From Plectrocnemia conspersa (Eukaryota > Arthropoda > Insecta > Trichoptera > Polycentropodidae): DNA of 64,000 bases. Shown in pieces: positions 12,481-24,294 of the stretch. The notes beneath the pieces were generated by a model. That model had not been told where the DNA came from. It saw nothing but the letters and a program-made list of their open reading frames with translations, and made no database searches. Numbering within the stretch: position 1 is the first letter of the stretch; the number at the start of each line of letters is the position of its first letter. The position numbers and the translations under genes were made by a program. The stretch is from the NCBI GenBank assembly GCA_009617715.1, contig VTFK01000245.1, positions 868,001 to 932,000 on the forward strand. Direction: 5' to 3'.

Positions 12481-14584
12481 TAGGAAGCTCCGTCTATTAG
12501 ATATGTACAGGGTGGTTCAGCAACGGTTATCTGACGGTCGACATCTTTGCGCTATTGTTGACGGGTTTCAAAACGCGGAAGATGGGAATCGGTGTGTGAA
12601 TGAAAATTGGTGCAATCAAATAAGTGGGTTAAGCTATGATTCGTTTAGAAGTAGACTTAATTGCTATATATATTATATATATGATCAAAGGCATAACAAT
12701 TGCCTAGTGAACTTAAAAAGGAATTGCTGATCAGATTTATAAGATAATTCTGTAGATATTCCACTCAGTTTTTCATCCTTCATCAACCTTGTAAAAATAA
12801 TTTGTACAAATCCCTTCTTTAAACTAATTGCTTCTAGAATAAATGAGTTTTATTAAACATCTCTTCTATTTGAATTTAAGTTTCATAGTTTAGTTCATTT
12901 TGAATTAAGAGATAAGTATTAGTATAGGTGTATGACAGTTTTAGAATGTATTAGGTGTACCATAAAATAATGTTGTTTATTATGACCATTTCTTATAAAC
13001 AGTTAACCTGTGCCTGCCGAGTGTTGATGTATATGATTAGGGATTGCAATACCAGTAGTACTGTTATTCTGAGAAAAATATATTTTTTTTGAAATCCGTA
13101 CATTTTATTTGCTTTAAATTAACTATATAAACGATGATGCCCATATTGCTTGAAATAAAATGATGTGTTTTCAGGGTAGGATATCAAAGTACACTAATAT
13201 TATCTCTTTTAGTCTAAAATGGCAGAAATATCGGCGCACTCACATATGCCAAAAAATCCCACCGGCTGAAATTTTGATGCAAACTTTTTAAAAATTAATT
13301 TTACATGTTCGATCTTTTTTTGTATTTTTGTATATAGGCGGCGTGTCAACAAAAAAAAACCTTTAGCTATGTATAATGCAAAAAAACAGCACCTCGCAGT
13401 TCCAAGTAATTCTGTTATGTAACACAGAAATGACCGCGCCGTTTTTTACGATAGGGATGGCTGGCGAAGTGAAAATCAAAACAGGTATTGCATACACGAA
13501 ATTCTTTCTATTTGTACATTTTTATCTCTATTCAAACATATTTTTACCCAAATAATCTACGGAATATGCTTCATTAAACATTGGTGCTAAATATTATCAA
13601 TAAATAAGTTTCAATAATTATATTTAAATGAAAAACGTTTAAAAAAAATGCATGAAATGTGTGTTTTTTTAAAGAAAAATCGATTTTATTGGAAGATATT
13701 GCAAAATTGATTTATATTTTATTTTTTAAAGTAAATAAATATGAAAAATATTTATTTTATTTTTGTGACAACTAAATATTAGTGATTTTTATTACCTCAC
13801 ATCATTGAGAGTATATAAAAATAATTTCAAAATTTTAAAATATAATAAAAATACCAGTAAGTTACTAATACTGCTGACTTATTCAGTGTTAGTAACTTAC
13901 TGTTTATGAAATCAATTATATTTAATAATTATTGTGTATTTTTCTCTCATTTTACTATACCATAGTTATATAATATAATATTAGATTTAATATCTGTTCC
14001 ATTTCAGTAACTTTATATTTTAATTTAATCGAGTATTGTAAAGATGTTATTTTCTAAAATATTTTATTAGTCAACTTTTTTAATTTTGCATTAATATATG
14101 AAGCATACTTAATTTTAGTACTTATTTGATGGAACAAGATCATCTTTGGTTGATAGATCGTGGATCTCTCCAATATTTAATTAGTTCCCGAAAAGTTTAA
14201 TATAATATAGCCTATGGTATCCATAAATCAAAAACCATTAGTATTATATAACATTTGGTTATCAGTTATTATTCAATTGAAATTTATCAAATATTTTTGA
14301 ACACACTGTACTCTTGGTCGAATGTTGTCTAACTAGTTGCGATTGATAAAGCAAGAGAAATCCGGACAAGCAAAGATCTGATGTCAGAAGTGATGTAAGA
14401 ATTATAAAAGAATAGCAGCGAAACAATTTGCATACTTTTAACACGCCACAGTCTGCAAAAGATGCAAAAATAATAACAGCTGCATAATATTTGACCCCAA
14501 TCTGTTTAAAATCATTTGCCCTGATCTCAAAAAGTAACGAAATGAAACAATCAACGTGTATTATATAATGCATAACAGGAACAT
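12481..14584. other. Intergenic DNA between cadherin and the type II membrane gene
   Basis: No supported gene. 12481–12730 is moderately CG-rich and may be cadherin promoter. 13230–13500 has CG-richer islands of unknown origin. A tight inverted repeat sits at 13855–13902. The minus-strand open frame at 14262–14573 has no start context, domain or splice support. Confidence 0.5.
13855..13902. repeat. 19-bp inverted repeat with 10-base loop
   Basis: The left arm CAGTAAGTTACTAATACTG (13855–13873) and right arm CAGTGTTAGTAACTTACTG (13884–13902) pair with one mismatch. The stem does not extend beyond the arms, so it is short for a microRNA precursor. It could be a transcription-factor palindrome or the remains of a tiny foldback element. 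Confidence 0.7.
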
Positions 14585-14590
14585 TTTATT
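14585..14590 (-). terminator. Candidate poly(A) signal of the type II membrane gene
   Basis: A minus-strand AATAAA lies 86 bases past the TAG at 14677–14679, a typical short 3' UTR spacing. Confidence 0.45.
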
Positions 14591-14676
14591 AACCATTTAA
14601 ATAACTACATAACATATAATTCTACAGAGAGTGAACCTAATTTTACCACATTATTATAATAATTTCCTTTTACTTT

Positions 14677-16571
14677 CTAGTTCTCGTCCAAGGGTAATAC
14701 AAAAAATGAGTTATTCGCTACTCTATGAGATAACGGCACATTGTTCGGAATTTCCTTTTCTTTTTCTTCTCGATTCTCACCGTCATCTCTGAGCACACGA
14801 TTCTTTGTCAAATTGTTAGTAAGACTCAACAATCGCACGGCAGATTCTGATATTCCATCTGGATAATCACTTTTGATTAATTTCGGACCGGGAAGTTTAA
14901 ATCCATATCCCTTTTTTATATCTTCCATAGTAATAGTGTCCAAGGGCTTATCTTTAACTACAGTAGGATCTTGATTATACATTTCTAACACGCTACCAAT
15001 CGTCGATCTCCGAATCGTACCATTATTAGAATCAGATCTATCAATCGAATCTTCAGATTTTCTATCGATTATATCGTATGTATCATCGCCGAATTTGAAT
15101 TGTTTAACTATCTTTTTTCTTGGATACAGATTCAATTGTAATAACATTTTAGTTGGAATATTATCACTGCCCTGACTATTTGGAGAATTGTTTTGAACAT
15201 TAGGCATTCTATTAGATATTTGTTGTCTGTTGTATTTAAAGTGGTTAGGCGGTTGATACCCATAATAATAATAAGGATTGATTTGAGGATGATTATAATA
15301 ATTTGGCCTTTGTTTGATTTTAGGCTTTCTTGTTGTTGTAACAGGCGTTTTAAGATGTTGAGGGAACGCCATAATCTCTTCATCTTGATCATCCATAGGA
15401 TATATATCTAACATCACACTTAAAGGTTTTTGTTTCTTTTCTCCTCTAGCTCTATCAGAAACTGTCAGCTTTGAAATTTCAGAATAATCGCCTAAGATAT
15501 GATCGCATGGTTTGACTGTCGATACTTCGTGGTAGCTTGAGCGATTCGGAGAGAATCTAAATAATTTATCAGCTAATAAATTTATATCACCAGGTTGTTT
15601 TGGTTTATAAGAATAAAAAGGATCTCTCTGATTTCTATCAATTGGATATATAGTCTTAAATCCCGTTGGCGATACGGCAAATTGTGTTTCCTTTTGCTTT
15701 CTGCTCTTCAACTTCCTATTTTGGATATTTTTATTCTTCTCCACTGGATGGAAATACACGCCCGAAAACTTGATCTTTCTATTTGGGTTCATATTTCTAT
15801 TATTTGAATTTAATTTGTGATTCATATACCTGACTAAATGATCTAAACTTTCAAATTTTTCAGTACTTTTATAATGATAAGGTTGCGGGAATAGATTTCT
15901 CGCGTTTCTTTGGAATGGACTCGGTTGCAACATTTCGCTATCAAATGTTTTACTTTCAGCGAACGGTTCATCATCGTCTTCTTCAAAATTATCGTCGGTG
16001 TCTATATAAGAAATATTTTCTTTCGTGATAGTAACTTCTACACTAGAATTCAAACGAAAAGCATCTGCATGAGCCGCAATCTCATTGATTTGCCTTCCTT
16101 GTCGATTTTTCTTTTCGTGTTCTTCTACTTTATTATTATTTATTCCAGCCGTTACATCCATTACCACAAGAATTACCTATAATGTGAAAAGAAAGTGGAT
16201 GAATCATTTTATATAACTTTTACCATAAATATTACTAATACGAATACGTAATGAACTTGTTAAGCAATAGCCCAATAGGGCCTTATAAACTGGTTGCTTA
16301 AAATCATCAACTTATTAACATAGCGAAAGTGATGTGACACTTTTTTTTAGTATATATGTCATTATTCATTCATTAATTATTATAAGTGGCATACCACAAG
16401 CACGCTTATCAAAACCACAGTCAACAAGAAAATTATTTGTAATCTTTTCTTGTATGACACGTCGTTCTTATGTGACCATTCCAAATCCAGTTCTTGTTCT
16501 TTGTATTTGTATAGACCAAACTGCGATGACCAACGACAAGGGCGATTCATAGATCGCCGTGATAGAGACAT
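14677..16571 (-). CDS. Predicted type II single-pass membrane protein, unrecognised
   Basis: Two exons, 16571–16395 (59 codons) and 16176–14677 (499 codons plus TAG), join in phase 0 through a GT–AG intron and give about 558 residues. Splicing creates one continuous hydrophobic stretch: exon 1 ends in KKRLQIIFLLTVVLISVLV and exon 2 begins VILVVMDV. This gives a membrane helix at about residues 45–65 after a basic KKR, with no cleavable signal, so I infer an N-in, type II topology. The roughly 490-residue outer part is Asn-, Lys- and Tyr-rich, with an acidic run (EEDDDE), a TTTRKPKIKQRP stretch, an YYYYGY patch and several N-glycosylation sequons. It looks mostly disordered; I see no known domain and propose no function. 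The start could be an upstream Met at 16631 or the inner one at 16550. A gene start with exon 1 elsewhere is less likely. Confidence 0.75.
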
Positions 16572-19500
16572 CTGTTTATGGTTGTTAATACTAAAAATAT
16601 AAAATATCCGTAGAATATTATATAAATTCAATAATATTAATATGATTTATATAATTTATTATAAAATAAAATATACAACTTGACATCACATTTTTTGTAA
16701 TATCAATAAAGGTTTATACATATAGTAATCAATTATGTATAGTATTTAAATTTTAAGCAATTATATTATACATAAAATAATAAATCGAATTTGATATAAT
16801 AACTAAAAATAGGTTTGAAACTTAGATGAAATATTTAAATATTTAATTAAGTTAATGAAAGTTATTGCTTTTAAATATTTGTTAAATACGATCGATATGA
16901 TTTAAAAATATATTTTATAATTTATTAAATACATACCTATTTATATTATTTAAATGTATTAGTATTCCTGTAGCGTACTGTAACTTGATATATTTTTTAA
17001 TGTTTTATTCGCACTAAAAAATTTAACCGTTGCACACACGTGCTTACTTTCCAAGATTTAATGACAAACTCGAGCAGTAGGAAACTCATTCATGTTGTGA
17101 TCACATCTTTGGGTAAATGAACTCATTAAGAAAACGTTACAATAGTGATGTGCAAAAAAATTGCAATTGAAATGTTAGTGAAAAATATATTTAAATTTCC
17201 GAGGATTCATTGAAAACAATTATTTTTAAGATCCCAATTATTTTTAAACAAAAGATTTTCAATTTCTCTGGATTCATATTTTATTATATTATAAAAGATT
17301 TTAGGGAAAGTTAAAGTCAAATGGTGGCAAAAATCTGATTTTATATTTAATCCCAGAATAATAATATATATATGGTTCAGAAATCTCTTTCATCAGTAAT
17401 AAAAAATGGCAACATATGGATTACACCTTTAGGTCAAGACACGTTTACAATCATTTTGATCTCCACCACTCATTTTATGTTTTAAACAATTTTATAAATA
17501 AATATTGCTATAGTTTATTTGAAAATATATAACAAAATCTATTTAATTGTTTTGTTTGATATATGAAAAAGCTTTAGAATTAAAGTTCGCATATTATGAA
17601 AACACTTTCTTATAAAATATTTTATTTTTATTATTGCTAAATTACAGAAATATCAAGTATAAATATAAAAAAAATAAACCACGTGGCAAAATCAAAACTT
17701 CTGGAAAAATATAATCCATGTTTCAAGTTTAAAACGATGTTTATCAATAATAGTATATTTAATATAAGTACTATATTATATTAAAAATAATATTTACTTA
17801 AATTTGTGATGATTTTCATATTGACTATTATTTTATTTTATTTACCTAAAAGAAAAGTTTACTTAAAATTTTAATATTTAAAGTAGGGTCGCTAAACGCA
17901 AGACGCAATTCAATATTTTAAAATTTAAACTAACATTTATATAGCTTAAAATTAGGAGTATAAATTAAATATGAAAAGAGAAAATACTTAATATTGCATG
18001 CAAAACGCGGTTTTTAAGGACGCGGCATCCGGGGTTGCAGACCCTCGGCGACGCGGCATTTTTCTGTGCATTTAAATAGTGTTCAAAAGCTAGAAATTTT
18101 ACAGAAAAATATTAAAACGGATACTTTTTAACAAGGGATTATTTTGCAAGATATGTGCATTAAAATAAATACTTTGTTCCATACAATTAATCATTTGTGC
18201 ATTTATGTAAAGTAAATCTTTGGATTTTTTTTGAAAAATAATTCTATGGAAAGAATTATTCATAGGGTGATTTAAATTTTATGATGCTTTCAAGTTTATA
18301 ATCCGCGTGAGTTGACGATTGTCGACATTTCATAAAGTTTCTGTTACCCCATTATAACCTAACTGAAATAATTATAATTAATACTCAATAAAAAATAAGC
18401 CTCAACTTTTAAGTTTTGTATTATGTATGTATGTTTTATTAATATTATTTAAAATTATTTTATAACAACAAAAAGTTCTGACAATATTTTTTTTTACTAA
18501 TATTTTTAGATCAATTATATTTATTATATTTAATAAGTGCAACTTAAATATCCAATGACAAAAATAGATAAATAAACATTGAGGAACATCACTAAAATAT
18601 AGTCGTCTTTGTGTACGGATCTGACATTGTTTCATTTAATTTCAATGTGATTCTGAAACACGTATGTCACATATTGTGACTATGCTTTTCTAAAATATAT
18701 TATTTCTTATAAAATATTTTTTTACCTCGAATTTGTTAAGGTTTATGTTCAATCTTTAATTGAAATAAATTAGGAAATATGCATGCTTTGATTTTAGTTT
18801 TTCATATATTTTAGAAATTGTTTTTGTGTGTTTTAATATGTATTAATAAAAATCAAAATTTAATTGTAACTTGTTTTGAGATTAATATTAACGAATAACT
18901 GTTAAATTTTATTTTTTTTTAGCTTAGCTTTTCATTTCTCGCGTTAATACGTACGTTTTACTACTGTTGCCCTACATATCACCATAAAAAAGTCTGGTGC
19001 TGTAATTTCAGTAGGTTTTAGTTTCCAGTTGAAAGCAGCAAACCTGTATTCAAATAACCAGGAAAATATTTTTTTAAATTCAAATATCTTTCGTACGCAA
19101 GTTTTGTATATTTCTGCAAATCTTTAAAATTCTGCGTAAAATTTTGTCAGATAAACTTGATTGTGCAACGAAGTAGATGTTTTAGGAGATTTTATATTTA
19201 TTAGTGTATGCTTGTTCGTATTTACAATTCTGCTTTACCCAACATTTAAAATCGAACTGATATATGTACATGTATGTAATGGAAATGTGACATTTAAATA
19301 TAGCAAGCTTAAAATTGTATTTATTTGTTTATCGTTATATATTAATAATATATGTAGACTTTACAAACATCATGGTGACAGTACCACAAACAGTACGCCT
19401 ATTTAAATGCTCTACTGGTCATGCAATAAATTCATATAGCGTAAAGGAAAGCTATTTTCTTACAAAGTGCATTGGAACTGGAGACGCTCCTCTAATTTGC

Positions 19501-19614
19501 GTATCTCGACTGATACGCATAGAAAAACTCTCTCCAGAATCTAACGAGTTAATATAACTATATCTAATTTCTGTTTTGATGTAAAAATAATACGAGAATA
19601 TAATAAAAATATAT
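16572..19614. other. Intergenic DNA
   Basis: AT-rich, with no supported coding exon. A fragment of the SINE-like family A tail lies at about 18300–18365, and a CG-richer patch at 18000–18060 has no frame. Open frames at 18402–18635 and 19161–19557 are AT-rich and carry no motif. Confidence 0.55.
18300..18365 (+). repeat. SINE-like family A tail fragment
   Basis: GTTGACGATTGTCGACAT, then GTTACCCCATTATAACC, matches the tail seen at 1600–1650, 41400–41470 and 55480–55545. No tRNA-like head precedes it. Confidence 0.35.
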
Positions 19615-19620
19615 TTTATT
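19615..19620 (-). terminator. Candidate poly(A) signal of the proline-rich gene
   Basis: A minus-strand AATAAA lies about 430 bases beyond the TAA at 20052–20054. I see no closer AATAAA. Confidence 0.35.
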
Positions 19621-20051
19621 AGGCAGTGTTGATGTTACATTATCATAATATGAGTTCCGACACTTTTCGAATATATTTCGTTCCTTCGACTTCGTACAAA
19701 AATATATATAATATATTTTTCGATCCAATTTATAAAACATTTATATAAAAAAACATACATGTATATAAAAAAATCAAAACAAAAAGGCTTAGATATTAAT
19801 ATGTGGTCGTTTGGATTTTTTAAAAATCCAATTGACGTCTAGCGCTTATTTACAAAACGATACATTTGTCGTGAATGTACACCTATGCATTTGGTATGTG
19901 TGCATATATGTACATATATTAAATATTACACACAAATCGAAATACGAAATGTTTTTTCATAGAAAGTCATTTCGCATTTTAATGGCAAACATTTACAACA
20001 ACGCAACGAAAACTATTAAAAGTTTTCTTTAAGTTCGTTTATGGCATCTCG

Positions 20052-21998
20052 TTAGAAATTGAATGGAATCGCTGGTTTCGGGTAGAAGTATCCATCGGCT
20101 GTTGTTGGAGCTGGAGTAGTAGTTACCACTTTTGGTGGTAAGTATGGCGGTGGAGTACGTGGTGGTGGAGGTGGTGGCGGTGGTGGCGGTGGTGGTGGTG
20201 GTGGTGGTGGTTTTCTTGTAGTTGTTACCACTTTAGGTGGTAAGTATGGTGGTGGAGTTCTTGGGGGTGGTGGTGGTGGTGGTGGTGGCGGTGGGGGTGG
20301 TGGTGGTGGTGGTGGCGGCGGTGGTTTTCTTGTGGTTGTAACTATTTTAGGTGGTAAATATGGCGGTGGTGTGCGTGGTGTAGGTGGTGGAGGTCGCGGA
20401 GTAGGAATTACAAATGGTATTTTTGGTACAGGGTATTCATATCCTGTAGTTTTTGGGGGTTGCGTAGTTGTCCTTATTGGTGGCGGCGGTGGTGGTGGAG
20501 GTGGTGGCGGAGGAGGTGGGGGAGGAGGTGGTGGTGGTTTTCTTGTAGTTGTCACTATTTTTGGTGGCAAATATGGTGGTGGAGTTCGTGGTGAAGGTGG
20601 TGGCGGCGGCGGCGGTGGTGGTGGCGGTGGTGGTGGAGGAGGTGGAGGTTTTCTTGTTGTTGTTACTACTTTAGGTGGTAAGTAGGGTGGCGGAGTTCTT
20701 GGAGTTGGCGGTGGTGGTGGAGGCGGTGGCGGTGGCGGGGGTGGAGGTGGTGGTGGAGGTTTTCTTGTTGTTGTTACTACTTTAGGAGGTAAATATGGCG
20801 GTGGCGTGCGTGGTGATGGTGGAGTTGCTGGTTTTCTTGTTGTAGTTGGAATATTAAAAGGTATTTCAGGTTTTGGGTATACATAACCGGTGACCTTAGG
20901 TGGCGATGTTATTATTGGGGTTGGTGGTCTTGTAATTGGTGGTCTTGTAATTGGTGGTCTTGTAATTGGTGGTCTTGTAATTGGTGGTCTTGTAATTGGT
21001 GGTCTTGTCGTTTTCAGCGTTGGTGGTCTAGTTACTGGTGGCGGAGTGTAAGGTTTTCTTGTTGTTGTGGGCTCCTTAGGAGGCAGGTATGGCGGTGGAG
21101 TTCTTTGTGTCGTAGTTTGAGTCACTGCTTTTCTTGTTGTAGTTGGAAGATCAAACGGAACTTTTGGTACAGGATATTCATATCCTGTCACCTTTGGAGG
21201 TGACGTTGTTCTACGGGGTGGCGGTGGCGGAGGTGGTGGAGGTGGCGGCGGCGGCGGCGGCGGCGGTTTTCTTGTAGTTGTCACTATTTTTGGTGGCAAG
21301 TACGGTGGTGGCGTTCGCGGTGTTGGCGGTGGCGGTGGTGGTGGTGGAGGTGGTGGTGGAGGTGGCGGCGGCGGTGGTTTTCTTGTAGTTGTCACTATTT
21401 TTGGTGGCAAGTACGGTGGTGGTGGCGGTGGTGGTGGTGGTGGCCTTCGTGTAGTTATCACCTCTTTAGGTGGTAAATATGGAGGTGGTGTTCTTGGTGA
21501 TGGTGGTGGTGGAGGCGGCGGTGGTGGCGGTGGTGGCGGAGGAGGAGGAGGTGGTTTTCTTGTTGTTGTAACTTTAGGTGGCAAATATGGTGGCGGCGTA
21601 CGAGGAGTAGTCGTCGGTCTTCTTGTAGTCGTCGTTCTTCTTGTAGTCGGTATTTCAAAAGGTATCTCAGGTTTGGGATAAGCGTAACCTGTGACTTTTG
21701 GTGGACGTGTAGTAATTCTTGGAGGTGGAGGTGGTGGTGGTGGCGGCGGTGGTTGTGGTGGAGGCGGTGGCGGTTTTCTTGTAGTTGTTATTACGGGTGG
21801 CACATATCTTGGCGTGGTCACTCTCGGTGGTGGTGGAGGGAACGGAATTTTAGGTTTTTCGTAGATATATCCATCTTCTCCACCGTATGCTTGTTGCGGA
21901 GATCTCTCTTTGCGTCTAAGATGGTGACCATCTTGCGCCGAAAGTTGCGCGGTCACACATCCTACTGCCAGCAAAAGTGGCAGTAGTGCGGCCCATCG
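20052..21998 (-). CDS. Secreted proline-rich protein with YLP and GYR-like motifs (main exon)
   Basis: A splice acceptor (TTTCAG ending at 21999) opens a frame of 648 codons plus stop. It begins RWAALLPLLLAVGCVTAQ, the hydrophobic core of a signal peptide with cleavage expected after VTA. The mature protein is a mosaic: long Pro runs, about 11 copies of (RT)PPPYLPPK followed by TTTRKP, and six copies of GYxYxxPxxPF (for example GYEYPVPKIPF). These match the YLP motif and resemble the GYR motif described in Drosophila extracellular proteins. An extracellular-matrix or cuticle role with tyrosine cross-linking is inference; no enzyme or chitin-binding R&R domain is seen. The initiating Met is not in this exon, so a short upstream coding exon is needed; the best candidate is at 44136–44150. 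The C-terminus is GYFYPKPAIPFNF. Length may vary between individuals because of the repeats. Confidence 0.85.
   Translation of the reverse strand, partial: RWAALLPLLLAVGCVTAQLSAQDGHHLRRKERSPQQAYGGEDGYIYEKPKIPFPPPPPRVTTPRYVPPVITTTRKPPPPPPQPPPPPPPPPPPRITTRPPKVTGYAYPKPEIPFEIPTTRRTTTTRRPTTTPRTPPPYLPPKVTTTRKPPPPPPPPPPPPPPPPPPSPRTPPPYLPPKEVITTRRPPPPPPPPPPYLPPKIVTTTRKPPPPPPPPPPPPPPPPPPTPRTPPPYLPPKIVTTTRKPPPPPPPPPPPPPPPPPRRTTSPPKVTGYEYPVPKVPFDLPTTTRKAVTQTTTQRTPPPYLPPKEPTTTRKPYTPPPVTRPPTLKTTRPPITRPPITRPPITRPPITRPPITRPPTPIITSPPKVTGYVYPKPEIPFNIPTTTRKPATPPSPRTPPPYLPPKVVTTTRKPPPPPPPPPPPPPPPPPPTPRTPPPYLPPKVVTTTRKPPPPPPPPPPPPPPPPPPSPRTPPPYLPPKIVTTTRKPPPPPPPPPPPPPPPPPPPPIRTTTQPPKTTGYEYPVPKIPFVIPTPRPPPPTPRTPPPYLPPKIVTTTRKPPPPPPPPPPPPPPPPPPPPPRTPPPYLPPKVVTTTRKPPPPPPPPPPPPPPPPPRTPPPYLPPKVVTTTPAPTTADGYFYPKPAIPFNF
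20160..21790 (-). repeat. Imperfect GGN/CCN trinucleotide tracts coding polyproline
   Basis: Blocks of GGT/GGC/GGA/GGG on the plus strand encode 9–22-residue Pro runs on the minus strand, separated by near-identical YLPPK modules. Longer near-duplicates exist, for example around 21266–21310 and 21376–21420. Synonymous codon mixing shows most tracts are not pure microsatellites, but length polymorphism and assembly error are likely here. Confidence 0.85.
20926..21000 (-). repeat. Five perfect 15-bp tandem repeats coding (ITRPP)n
   Basis: The plus-strand unit GGTCTTGTAATTGGT repeats five times without a mismatch, in frame, coding ITRPP on the minus strand, with a partial unit after it. Perfect identity suggests recent expansion or ongoing copy-number change. 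Confidence 0.9.
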
Positions 21999-22135
21999 CT
22001 GAAATAAAAAATAAAAATACGTTAATCATCGTTTAACTCGCATAGATATAGTCAAACCCGTTCACTTATAAACGAATTTAATAAGCAACGAATTGTTGAT
22101 CAGCATTTATGTAATGGTTGCATACAAACTAAAAG

Positions 22136-22148
22136 AGGTCAAAGGTCA
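22136..22148 (+). promoter_or_regulatory. Perfect DR1 nuclear-receptor element
   Basis: AGGTCA, one A, AGGTCA: two perfect half-sites spaced by one base, the HNF4/USP(RXR)-type DR1. It lies 138 bases upstream of the proline-rich main exon on that gene's strand, in its presumed intron. Binding is inference from the motif. Confidence 0.5.
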
Positions 22149-22671
22149 GTTTGAGAGGCGCTTACGCAAACTTGTTATTAATGCAATTATTTTGGAACGC
22201 GTATTCGATTGCGATCACGCAGATTTTGTGTTGAATTTCTATATTACAACTAAAACAATAATATATACATTTCTTTTAACCCATTTTTGCTAGGGTTCCA
22301 ATATTAAAACTTTTTTTATCCTTAGGCCAATATGCATTATCCAATATAAAATACGATTGCAACAATCGACAGAGAGTAAGTGTAGGAAGTGTTTATTGCA
22401 GTATTTTTTTTCAGTTTTGAACATGTCAGAGTGAACAGTGGTTTTTTATAAGCATAATTTATATTTAACAAGAAATGTCATCTGACATGTAAGTTAAGAT
22501 ATCTATTGCATATTGCCAATATTTATTAAAATTTATTATTGTTCTAGATTTATTATTTGTAATACTTAATTTAATTTTTCCATCTGTATATTTTTATATT
22601 AAAAATTATCCATGTTCCTAAATTAAAACACTAGAATAATAGTAACGGTGTTTTTTTTTTCACGAAAATAT

Positions 22672-22990
22672 TAACAACATCAGAAGTGAAGGAACTTGTA
22701 GAAGATGAATATTTTTTGGAGGATAAAAACTTAACACCTCTCGAAAACGGCGCTTAGACTGAAGAAAACAGCGGTGGAAAAAATGAAAATGTTGATATAA
22801 ATCATCTGAGCGGATGCCAGTTGCAAGCTCAAGATATTCTTAAAGTTTATTCATCGACAGAAGTTTGGGAGAAATTAGTGAAGACAAATATGTGGAAGTT
22901 CTACTTTCTGAGTTACAGAAGAGGCAGAAAAATAATAAAATTAAGTGTCATTGGGCAACATAAAATATCTGTGATGTGTTAATTTTAGTT
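22672..22990 (+). pseudogene. piggyBac-type transposase N-terminal remnant
   Basis: Around 22732–22860 the frame reads PLENGA, a stop, then TEENSGGKNENVDINHLSG and CQLQA. This resembles the acidic N-terminal region of piggyBac/PGBD transposases (PPENG…TDEDSGDE…NLPG.QL pattern). It is broken by a stop and loses similarity after about 22960. It is a relic, not a gene. Confidence 0.5.
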
Positions 22991-24294
22991 TTGAACCTTT
23001 TATATAGTGTTTTTCGAGAATTTCTCGAGAAAAATTTCAAATCGAAAATTCTTAGAAGCATTTTTTTATATATAATATTGAATTTGTACTAATAAATAAA
23101 AAAGTAATAAAAAAGACACTCAGATCCAAAAGTGTTCGTTCCAGATGTTTTAAAATATGCATACCTTCTCGGAAGATCGAAAGAATTTAAATGAGCACCA
23201 ATTTACTGAAATTTTCGATTACTTTAACCGGCCGGCGGATTTATCTTTGCTTTGGTGATCTAAGAACCTGCTCCGATAAGAAAAAAATACGCAAAATGCT
23301 AAACGATTTAAGGATATTTTTATTTTTCGATAATTTAAAAATGTTATTTTATATTGATTTTGTAAAGTAGCAACAGCTGTTATTGACAGCCGAAGGGGCC
23401 TTAAATTATTTGTTAAAGCATTTGAAAAATATCAATTCTGAGATGAGCTCGAAATTTTAACGGGCAATTAATGAGAAATTATCTAATCGAAGAAACCAGA
23501 CATTGATCTCATTAATTAAATATTTTTTAAATCTTTCACCAGTCAAAAAAAAGAATGACTTCTTTAATTATTCTTTAAAAGCAGAAATATATAAAATAGA
23601 CCAAAGAAGCAGATTGGTCCAGTTACAAAATCAAAAACCAAGAATTCAACCCTATACATAAAAACTACTTAGATAATACAAGATTCAATCAAAACAACAG
23701 GAAAATAATAATATTTACTTAAGTTATATTTTTGTGTTCTACAAAAAAATATATTTTCGATAATTACAATCCTAAAAAGTAAATTATTTTTATCAATAAA
23801 TATTTTTTTCAATTGTATGGTTATGATTATTAACTTTTGGTTTAGACACACACCTTATTTATATTTTTTATATTACATGTTTAATTATCTTTGATGCAAT
23901 GATATTATATGATTAAGTTGAATTGCATAAAAGCAAAATGTCAATCGTTTTTGGCATTTTACACTATTGGAAAATGAGACGTGATGTTTGCCATCGTTTT
24001 CACGTTTTGTAATACTTTGGCTTCGTTACGATTATGTTTAGAATTTATTTGATAAAAATGAGTTGTGTTTTTAAAATGTTTGAATATTCCTTTCTATATA
24101 AATTTGACTATACTATCATACATAATTTAAAAATACATCACATTGCTATAAAAGCTAATGAAACTTTATAACAAATGATCAGGTATATTATCAACACATT
24201 GCATTATTAATGATTGTTGTAACATTGTTAAAAACTTTGATTAAAACTCTGATAAATAAAAATATTTATAATACTTTTAAAGATTCTGTGTGTA

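Noticed and set aside
15193..16182. Plus-strand frames opposite the type II membrane gene
   Set aside because: Hydrophobic, AT-driven shadows of the 499-codon minus-strand exon.
20332..20685. Plus-strand polyglycine frame of 117 codons
   Set aside because: It is the antisense shadow of the polyproline exon; GGN codons are the complement of CCN. The minus strand has the signal peptide, motifs and splice acceptor.
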